Positions 57,670-64,000 of a stretch of DNA of 64,000 nt are shown in pieces. Made by a program: the position numbers and the translations under genes. How positions within the stretch are numbered: position 1 is the first letter of the stretch; each line of letters begins with the position of its first letter. Under the pieces are notes generated by a model. It was given only the letters and a program-made list of their open reading frames with translations, was not told the DNA's origin and searched no databases. Source of the DNA: Caballeronia temeraria (lineage in GTDB: Bacteria; Pseudomonadota; Gammaproteobacteria; Burkholderiales; Burkholderiaceae); NCBI RefSeq assembly GCF_001544795.2, contig NZ_FCOI02000011.1, positions 1-64,000 of the forward strand, written 5' to 3'.

Positions 57670-57867
57670 ATGAGCGACCTGAAGGAAATGCCGCTGGTGG
57701 AATTGTCGGCGAAGGACCTGCCCGCCTTCTGCCCGAACCCGAAGATGCAGCGCTGGAGCACGCATCCGCGCGTGTTCATCGACGTGACGCACGGCGAAGC
57801 GCGCTGCCCGTACTGCGGCACGCGCTACAAGCTGAAAGACGGCGAAGTGCTCAAGGGCGGTCACTGA
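57670..57867 (+). CDS. Small zf-CHCC zinc-finger protein (NDUFS6-like)
   Basis: The 65-residue protein has a zf-CHCC pattern: C in PAFCPNP, H in STHPRVFIDV and C-x2-C in ARCPYCGTRYKL. Homologous to the zinc-binding domain of mitochondrial NDUFS6, but its bacterial function is uncertain. Fixed neighbour of ilvE and waaF in Burkholderia. Confidence 0.88.
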   Translation: MSDLKEMPLVELSAKDLPAFCPNPKMQRWSTHPRVFIDVTHGEARCPYCGTRYKLKDGEVLKGGH

Positions 57868-57999
57868 AGAATCGAACCGGGCGTTGGCCGCGCCCGCCCG
57901 CTTGCGCCGCGAACCTGCCGGCGCACATCAAACCCACGACAATCGACGACTCGCCCCAAGACGGCGAGCCGCGTTTATTTTGAGATCGGATAACGACAG

Positions 58000-59073
58000 A
58001 TGCGCCGTGCGCTGGTTATAGCACCGAACTGGATCGGTGACGCATTGATGGCGCAGCCGCTCTTCACGCTCTTGCGCAAGCTTCATCCGCGTATCGCGAT
58101 CGATGCCGTCGCGCCCGCCTGGGTCGCGCCCGTGCTCGAGCGCATGCCGGAGATCCGCGACGTCTACGCGACGGACCTCGCGCACGGCAAGCTGCAACTG
58201 CTGCGCCGCTGGCAGCTCGCGAGCGATTTGCGCGATGTCGGCTACGACGCCGCCTACGTGCTGCCCAACTCCGTCAAATCCGCGCTGATTCCGTGGATGG
58301 CGGGCATCAATTTGCGTATCGGCTACAAGGGCGAGAGCCGCTACGGGCTCTTGAACGTGCGCCACGCGAATCCGCCGAAGACCGAGCGTCCGCCGATGAC
58401 CGCGCATTACGCGGCCCTCGCCTACGCGCCGGGCGCGAAGCTGCCGTTCGTCGACCGCTTCGCGCAGCCCGAAGCCGCCGCGCGGCCCGACGCGCAGACG
58501 CTGCCCGTGCCGCGTCTCGAATCCGATCCGAACGAAGCCGCGCGCGTCTCGACGCGCTTCAATCTCGACACGCGCGCGCCGCTCGTCGTGTTCTGCCCCG
58601 GCGCGGAATACGGTCCGGCCAAGCGCTGGCCGCCGGAGCATTTCGCGTCGCTCGCGCAGTTCATCGCGCAGTCGTTTCCGTATGCGCGCATCATCGCGCT
58701 CGGATCGAAGAAGGATGCGCCGATCGCACAGGCGATCGCGGAGCGCGCGCCAATGGTGCGCAACCTCTGCGGCCAGACTTCGCTCGGCGAGGCGTGCGCG
58801 CTGATTTCGCGGGCGAGCGCCGTCGTTACGAACGATTCGGGCCTGATGCACGTCGCGGCCGCGTCGCGCCGTCCGCTCGTCGCGGTCTACGGCTCGACCG
58901 ATCCGCGCCACACGCCGCCCTTGTCCGATCTCGCAAAGGTACAATGGCTGCACCTTGAATGCAGTCCGTGCTTTGCCCGCGAGTGTCCGCTCGGCCATCT
59001 GAACTGCCTTCGCGAACTCTCGGCCGAACAGGTCTTCGGCGATGTGCGCGGTATGCTGCTCGCGCATCGCTGA
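58000..59073 (+). CDS. waaF: Lipopolysaccharide heptosyltransferase II
   Basis: Adds the second heptose to the LPS inner core from ADP-heptose. The 357-residue GT9 enzyme has N-terminal RRALVIAPNWIGDALMAQPLFTLL, CPGAEYGPAKRWPPEHFASLA, and VTNDSGLMHVAAASRRPLVAVYGSTDPRHTPP, plus a C-terminal Cys-rich stretch CSPCFARECPLGHLNCL typical of WaaF. Cytosolic face of the inner membrane. Confidence 0.93.
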   Translation: MRRALVIAPNWIGDALMAQPLFTLLRKLHPRIAIDAVAPAWVAPVLERMPEIRDVYATDLAHGKLQLLRRWQLASDLRDVGYDAAYVLPNSVKSALIPWMAGINLRIGYKGESRYGLLNVRHANPPKTERPPMTAHYAALAYAPGAKLPFVDRFAQPEAAARPDAQTLPVPRLESDPNEAARVSTRFNLDTRAPLVVFCPGAEYGPAKRWPPEHFASLAQFIAQSFPYARIIALGSKKDAPIAQAIAERAPMVRNLCGQTSLGEACALISRASAVVTNDSGLMHVAAASRRPLVAVYGSTDPRHTPPLSDLAKVQWLHLECSPCFARECPLGHLNCLRELSAEQVFGDVRGMLLAHR

Positions 59074-59263
59074 TGTTGCGCTCACGCGTCGAAAACGCGT
59101 GTTCGTAACGGGGTTTCCGGCCGTGTGTGCGGGTGCGGACACGCGAATGTCTCCGAACGGAGGCATGCTTTGACCAATGACCGATGCAGCGCGCCGTTTT
59201 GTCGTGCCGCCACGAGCGGCAAACTTGCGGCGTGAAGCATCGAATGCCAGAGACCCACGAGCC

Positions 59264-59710
59264 ATGCCACGTTTCGCCCGCCTCTTCGAAGCCGCCGCCG
59301 ATACTCTCAACGCTTACTATCAGGCAGTCGCGGACAACAGCATCGACAGTGTGATGTCGTTGTGGATCGACGAGGAGTTCGCCACCTGCGTGTGCGCGGA
59401 CGGCACGCATCTGCACGGGCTGGAAAGCATCCGCGCCGGTCTCAGCAAGCAGTTCGAGACGCAGGCCGTGACCATCGAGCCGCTGGATATCCGCGTGTAC
59501 GACAGCCTGGGCACGGTCGTGTACGCGATCGCCGAGGCGCATCAGCCGGCCGAGCCCGCGAGCACGCCACGCATGATCTACACGACCTACGTGATGGTTC
59601 ACGAGCGCGGCGAGTGGCGCATCGCGCATATCCACGCGAGCGAGATGCCGCTCGAAACCGCGGGCCAGTTTGCCGCGAAGATGCGTCACGGTCAGGGACC
59701 GCTGCATTGA
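59264..59710 (+). CDS. NTF2-like (SnoaL/DUF4440-type) cone-fold protein
   Basis: The 148-residue protein has an NTF2-like fold pattern: N-terminal helix FEAAADTLNAYYQAVADNSIDSVMSLWIDEE, then FATCVCADGTHLHGLESIRAGLSKQF and terminal strands VMVHERGEWRIAHIHASEMPLE. Ligand or reaction unknown. ATG 59264 is chosen; the frame to 59177 lacks a ribosome site. Same strand as waaF and the YheT gene. Confidence 0.8.
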   Translation: MPRFARLFEAAADTLNAYYQAVADNSIDSVMSLWIDEEFATCVCADGTHLHGLESIRAGLSKQFETQAVTIEPLDIRVYDSLGTVVYAIAEAHQPAEPASTPRMIYTTYVMVHERGEWRIAHIHASEMPLETAGQFAAKMRHGQGPLH

Positions 59711-59749
59711 AGCATTGAAGCGCTGAAAGACGTCTGTCGGGGAGGGGCC

Positions 59750-60832
59750 ATGAAGCGCGATCCGTTGTTGAAGCACGATTCGTCGTTCGTGGACAAATCG
59801 CCCGGCGTGGTGCTGAAAGAAGCCGCGCGGCTCGTCGCGCCCGGCGCCGCCGAATGGCTCTACCGCGCGCCGCGCTGGCTGCCGACGAGCCACGCGCAGA
59901 CCATCGTCCCGGCGCTCTTCGGCCGCAAGCCCGACGTGCATTACCGGCGCGAGCGCTGGAACACGCCCGACGGCGATTTCATCGATCTCGACTTTCTCGC
60001 GCACGAACCGGGCGATCCGCACGATCAACCCGCCGCGAACGCCCCGCTCTTCGTGCTCTTTCACGGTCTCGAAGGCAGTTCCGACTCGCACTACGCCCGC
60101 ACGATGATGGCCGCCGCCCGCGCGCGCGGCTGGCACGGCGTCGTGCCGCATTTCCGCAGTTGCAGCGGGCCGCTCAACCTGCTGCCGCGCTTCTACCATC
60201 TCGCGGACAGCGCCGAAGTCGACTGGATTTTGCGGCGGCTCGCAGCGGTGCATCCCGGGCCGATCGTCGCTGCGGGCGTCTCGCTCGGCGGCAACGTGCT
60301 GCTGCACTGGCTGTGCGAGCGCGGCAAGGATGCATCGATTCTCAGTGCGGCGGCCGCGATCTCCGCGCCGCTCGACGTGCACGCGGGCGGCCTCGCGATC
60401 TCGCAGGGTTTCGGCATGGTCTACACGCGCAGCTTCCTGAAATCGCTCAAGAAGAAGGCGCTCGCGAAGCTCGGCCAGTATCCGGGCCTTTACGACCGCC
60501 ACGCCGTGCTCGCCGCGCGCACGCTGTATGAGTTCGATAACGTCGTCACCGCGCCGCTGCACGGCTTTCGCGACACCGATCACTACTGGTCGACGGCGAC
60601 GACGCGCGCGCATCTGAAGCACATCGAAGTGCCCGCGCTGCTGCTGAACGCGCGCAACGATCCGTTTCTGCCCGAGTTCGCGCTGCCGTCGAATGCGGAA
60701 GTGTCCGAGCGCGTCACGCTCGATCAGCCGAATCACGGCGGCCACGTCGGCTTCATGACGGGACCGTTTCCGGGCCGGATCGACTGGCTGTCGCTGCGTG
60801 TGTTCGGTTATCTGGAGAACTTCGTTTCGTGA
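59750..60832 (+). CDS. YheT-family alpha/beta hydrolase
   Basis: The 360-residue hydrolase has DUF676/YheT features: FVLFHGLEGSSDSHYARTMM, nucleophile elbow GVSLGGNVLLHW, and late His in QPNHGGHVGFMTG; the catalytic Asp is likely in LLNARNDPFLPE. Substrate unknown; the family is esterase-like. AGGGGCC near the start; 39 bp after the NTF2-like gene; next gene follows in 6 bp. Confidence 0.87.
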   Translation: MKRDPLLKHDSSFVDKSPGVVLKEAARLVAPGAAEWLYRAPRWLPTSHAQTIVPALFGRKPDVHYRRERWNTPDGDFIDLDFLAHEPGDPHDQPAANAPLFVLFHGLEGSSDSHYARTMMAAARARGWHGVVPHFRSCSGPLNLLPRFYHLADSAEVDWILRRLAAVHPGPIVAAGVSLGGNVLLHWLCERGKDASILSAAAAISAPLDVHAGGLAISQGFGMVYTRSFLKSLKKKALAKLGQYPGLYDRHAVLAARTLYEFDNVVTAPLHGFRDTDHYWSTATTRAHLKHIEVPALLLNARNDPFLPEFALPSNAEVSERVTLDQPNHGGHVGFMTGPFPGRIDWLSLRVFGYLENFVS

Positions 60833-60838
60833 ACCGTC

Positions 60839-61423
60839 ATGGATGAAATCGTCAAGCAGGCGCTCGCCAAATGGCCCAACGTGCCGCATTGCACGGGCTG
60901 GCTGCTGCTCGACCGGCGCGGTCAGTGGCGCATGCGCGATGACGCCGCGCAAGCCGCTGGCGAACTCGGCACGCCGATCCGGCATGAGGCGCTGCTCGGC
61001 TTCATCAACCGCAACTATGAAAGCGATGCCGACGGCCAGTGGTTCTTCCAGAACGGCCCGCAACGCGTGTATGTGGAACTGGTGTACACGCCGTGGATCG
61101 CCCGCCTGCACGCGACGGACGGCGTCTTGCGCCTGACCGATCAGGCCGGCGCGCCGTTCGAGCCGGCGCAGACGTGGATCGACGATGAAGGCGGCATTCT
61201 CTTTTCCGATGACGCGAAGCCCGCGCGCATCGCCGCCCTGCACGACCACGATCTCGACCTGTTCGCGAACCACGCCTCGCTCGACGATGCGGGCAAGAGC
61301 GGCATCTTCCACTGGCGCGACGGCGTCGATCTCACCGTGCGGCCGATCGCCCGCGCCGATGTCGCGACGCGCTTCGGTTTCATCGCCAGTCCTGCTGAAC
61401 GCGCCGCCGCGAAGAAAGACTGA
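60839..61423 (+). CDS. Conserved hypothetical protein of Burkholderiaceae, 194 residues
   Basis: A single-domain protein with VPHCTGWLLLDRRGQWRMRDD and FINRNYESDADGQWFFQNGPQRVYVELVYTPWI; C-terminal KSGIFHWRDGVDLTVRPI. Soluble, no signal or membrane segment. A conserved unnamed family of this order is recalled, but its name is not certain. Only 6 bp after the YheT gene, so probably co-transcribed. Its stop is 1 bp from that of the convergent M48 protease. Confidence 0.78.
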   Translation: MDEIVKQALAKWPNVPHCTGWLLLDRRGQWRMRDDAAQAAGELGTPIRHEALLGFINRNYESDADGQWFFQNGPQRVYVELVYTPWIARLHATDGVLRLTDQAGAPFEPAQTWIDDEGGILFSDDAKPARIAALHDHDLDLFANHASLDDAGKSGIFHWRDGVDLTVRPIARADVATRFGFIASPAERAAAKKD

Positions 61424-61424
61424 G

Positions 61425-63404
61425 CTAGCCGTTCTTCTCCAGTTCGCGCTCTTCCTTGTAACGCGTCTCGAAATCGTGCAGACGCGCGGCGATCGTCGAC
61501 AGATCGTAGAAACTCGCGGTCTTCACGTCGCGCGCTTCCTTCAGTTGCCGGATCGCGGATAGCCACGCGCCGTCGAGCGCGAACTTCTCGGCCATCGCCT
61601 GATGTTGTTGCAGCGGATCGTTCAGACCCGCGCTCGCCTGCGCGAGATAAAGCCACCAGTCGGGCCGCGCCGGCTCCGCGCGGGTTTCGCGGCGGGCGAG
61701 CGCTTGCGCCTCGGCGAAGCGGTGCGCGGACAGCAGCGCCTGCACATGCACGTCGATGGCCGCGTGCGACTCCGGCCAGCGCTTCTGCGCGATATCGGCG
61801 AGGCGGATTGCGTCGTCGTTGCGTCCCGCGCGGCGAGCGATATCGGCGGCGAGCACGTCGAGGCTCGGCGTGCTGCGCAGCGGTTGCGGCGCGGGCTGCG
61901 GTTTCGCCGCCGGAACCGAGCGCGCTTCGACGCGAACCGGCGGCAACGCGATATCGCTGCTCGCGTACGGCGCATTCGCCGTGGTGGATTCGGGCTGCCG
62001 CGCGTTACCGAGCGTCAGCGCGGCGCGTGCGTTGTTGAGCGGCGTCACGGTCATCGATGCATCCGCGTTGCGCAGCGATTGTCCCCCGCTCTTTTTGGCC
62101 ACGGCGACCGGCGGCGCAGCGCGATCATCCTGATGCACTTGCGCCGATGCCGCCGCGCTGCTCGCCTCCTCGCCCTCGAACAGCTTGCGCGCTTTGGCGA
62201 GCGCGTCGTTGGCTGCGTCGTAATTGTTCATCAACGATTGCGCGAGCGCGATCCCATACCAGTTCGACGCGGGATTGAGCGCCGTCTGATCCTCGATTTC
62301 CGTTTTCAGCCGGCTCGCGACCTCGCGATAATCGCTCGCGAAACTCACCTGCAGCACGCGCGCGCGGGCACGCACGAACGCATATTCGGGCGATTGACGC
62401 GGCTGCCGGTACGGCACGCGGCGCGCGCGGCCTTCCATATCGGCAATGCGATCGGTCGTGAGCGGGTGCGTGCGCACGTAGGGCGGCACGCCGTTGTCGG
62501 CCATCGCCGAGCGGTCGAGACGCTCGAAGAACGCCGCCATCGCGTAGGGATCGTAGCCGGCGGCGGCGAGCATCTGGAATCCGACGCGATCGGCCTCGTG
62601 CTCGGCCGCGCGCGAGAAGCGCAACTGGTTGTCGACGGCGTACGCCTGCCCGCCCATCGCGATGCCCATGCCCAGATCGCCGCTATGCGCGAGCAGGCCC
62701 GCGAGCAGGCCGGCGACCATCGCGGCGAGCGCGGCGTAGGTGCTCTTTTCCTGCGTGCCGAGCATCCGCGCGATGTGACGTTGCAGCACGTGCCCCATCT
62801 CGTGGCCGATGACGGACGCCAACTCGGATTCCGTCTGCGTCGCGGCGATCAGGCCGGTGTTCACGCCGATGAAGCCGCCGGGCATCGAAAACGCGTTGAT
62901 CTGGGCGTCGCGCACGGCGAAAAGGTCGAAATCCGGCCGATACCCGCCGAGATACTGGGTGGCCGCCGCGGTGGAAAGCTTCGACGAGATCGAATCGAGG
63001 TAGTCGCGCAGCAGCCAGTCGTCGAGATAGTCGGGATCGGCGCGCACTTCGCGCATCATCTTCTCGCCGACCTTGCGCTCGGCCTGTGGCGTGAGCGAAC
63101 CGCCGGAGCCGTCGCCGAGATCCGGAAGTTGCACCGACGAAAGCGGCGCGCGCAGTCCGGACAGCGTGCCGGGACGGTTCGCGAAACGGCTTTCGGCGCC
63201 GCCATAGACGCCGAACACGCCTTCCGCGACATTGGCGGGCACTTCGCCGCCGCTGCTTTCCTGCGATGCGCGCAGTTGCGAGGCGGCGAGCGTGCCCGTC
63301 GAGCTTGCCGAAGACGAGCCGGATTGCGCCAGCGCCGCGGGCGGCATGGCGAGGGTGACGCACAACAGGCAGACGAGCGCGCGGCTCGGACGTGTCGAAT
63401 GCAT
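61425..63404 (-). CDS. bepA: M48-family metalloprotease with TPR domain (BepA/YfgC-like)
   Basis: Periplasmic zinc protease/chaperone for outer-membrane protein and LPS assembly. The 659-residue protein has a signal peptide (about 1-26), zinc motif HEMGH in [16 protein letters not shown], a second zinc-ligand Glu in [14 protein letters not shown], and a C-terminal TPR-like region (about 400-655). The region 430-540 is Ala/Pro/Ser-rich and poorly ordered, longer than in E. coli BepA. Its start is divergent from moaC. Confidence 0.87.
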   Translation of the reverse strand: MHSTRPSRALVCLLCVTLAMPPAALAQSGSSSASSTGTLAASQLRASQESSGGEVPANVAEGVFGVYGGAESRFANRPGTLSGLRAPLSSVQLPDLGDGSGGSLTPQAERKVGEKMMREVRADPDYLDDWLLRDYLDSISSKLSTAAATQYLGGYRPDFDLFAVRDAQINAFSMPGGFIGVNTGLIAATQTESELASVIGHEMGHVLQRHIARMLGTQEKSTYAALAAMVAGLLAGLLAHSGDLGMGIAMGGQAYAVDNQLRFSRAAEHEADRVGFQMLAAAGYDPYAMAAFFERLDRSAMADNGVPPYVRTHPLTTDRIADMEGRARRVPYRQPRQSPEYAFVRARARVLQVSFASDYREVASRLKTEIEDQTALNPASNWYGIALAQSLMNNYDAANDALAKARKLFEGEEASSAAASAQVHQDDRAAPPVAVAKKSGGQSLRNADASMTVTPLNNARAALTLGNARQPESTTANAPYASSDIALPPVRVEARSVPAAKPQPAPQPLRSTPSLDVLAADIARRAGRNDDAIRLADIAQKRWPESHAAIDVHVQALLSAHRFAEAQALARRETRAEPARPDWWLYLAQASAGLNDPLQQHQAMAEKFALDGAWLSAIRQLKEARDVKTASFYDLSTIAARLHDFETRYKEERELEKNG

Positions 63405-63568
63405 GGCGCGAAACGGACGAAGCGCCGATGGTCGGCTCGGAAATAAAAACGAGCTTATCGTATCAAGTGTTGCGCGCGATGCGTTTCAGGTCGGCCAATC
63501 CGTGTGGTTTCGCGGAAAAAAGCGCGCATTCACGCTGTTATGATAGGCGCCCATTCGAAGGAGACGCT

Positions 63569-64000
63569 ATGTCCGGACTCACCCATTTCGATGCCGCCGG
63601 CGAGGCGCACATGGTCGATGTCGGCGCGAAAAACGAAACGCGCCGTATCGCTGTTGCGCGCGGCTCGATCGCGATGCTCGCACCGACGCTCGCGCTGATC
63701 CGCGAAGGCCGCGCGAAGAAAGGCGATGTGCTCGGCGTCGCGCGCATCGCCGCGATTCAGGGTGCGAAGCGCACCGCCGATCTGATTCCGCTGTGTCATC
63801 CGCTGGCGCTGACGCGCGTGGCGGTCGATTTCGAGATCGATGAAGCGCTGCCCGGCGTGCATTGCGAGGTGCGCGTGGAGACGGTCGGGCGTACGGGCGT
63901 GGAGATGGAAGCGCTGACCGCCGTGCAGGTCGGGTTGCTGACCATTTACGACATGTGCAAGGCGGTCGATCGGGGGATGACCATCACCAATGTGAAGGTC
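63569..64000 (+). CDS. moaC: Cyclic pyranopterin monophosphate synthase MoaC (3' end beyond window)
   Basis: Second enzyme of molybdenum-cofactor synthesis. The first 144 residues are present: [58 protein letters not shown] and [27 protein letters not shown] are family signatures. The stop lies outside the window. AAGGAGAC precedes the ATG. Confidence 0.94.
   Translation, partial: MSGLTHFDAAGEAHMVDVGAKNETRRIAVARGSIAMLAPTLALIREGRAKKGDVLGVARIAAIQGAKRTADLIPLCHPLALTRVAVDFEIDEALPGVHCEVRVETVGRTGVEMEALTAVQVGLLTIYDMCKAVDRGMTITNVKV

Overview
The window is 64 kb of GC-rich chromosome from a member of the Burkholderiaceae, most likely Paraburkholderia or Caballeronia. The evidence is the codon bias, the conserved block waaF - zinc-finger gene - ilvE - azlCD - pgk - pyk - fba - purC - purE - purK - tsaC, and the BpeAB-OprB-like efflux loci. 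The species is not determined. No rRNA or tRNA gene, complete insertion sequence, prophage or replication origin was seen.

Layout. (1) 1-12.6 kb is a pentitol/hexitol catabolic island: dalD (arabinitol dehydrogenase), xylB and a SorC-type regulator on the plus strand, facing a minus-strand operon smoS-smoE-smoF-smoG-HAD phosphatase-smoK (sorbitol/mannitol-type ABC importer plus dehydrogenase). dalD and smoS carry the same 61-bp promoter/operator block, so both arms are probably one regulon. A MOSC protein lies between the arms. (2) 12.6-16.1 kb holds zur-znuA-znuC-znuB zinc homeostasis; ZnuC has a histidine-rich tail. (3) 16.8-23.3 kb holds formaldehyde detoxification (fghA, frmA) in a likely operon with an AGE-family sugar isomerase, then a second FGGY kinase and a purine-type NCS2 permease. 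(4) 23.4-36.7 kb holds two tandem, same-strand RND efflux operons (MFP-RND-OMF) and one divergent TetR repressor with an AcrR-like operator. (5) 36.7-46 kb is envelope and stress functions: an SRPBCC membrane protein, DUF427, a secreted protein, the MucD/HtrA protease, a two-component system, PBP4 and a GDSL lipase. (6) 46-46.8 kb is a small accessory patch with an orphan HigA-like gene and a two-repeat type I-E-like CRISPR relic. (7) 46.8-64 kb is core metabolism and envelope: tsaC, purKEC, fba, pyk, pgk, azlCD, ilvE, waaF, a YheT hydrolase, a BepA-like M48 protease and the 5' part of moaC.

The most unusual structure is a roughly 630-bp composite inverted-repeat element present three times (1-335 partial, 3721-4356, 16107-16738). 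Each full copy pairs a 'type 1' and a 'type 2' half head to head, and the second copy is inverted relative to the third. Other points of interest are the CRISPR relic, a direct-repeat response-regulator box shared by the two-component operon and mucD, a low-complexity tract ending in a terminator that may be a 3'UTR-derived small RNA, and a 120-codon in-frame coding-like stretch fused upstream of pyruvate kinase.
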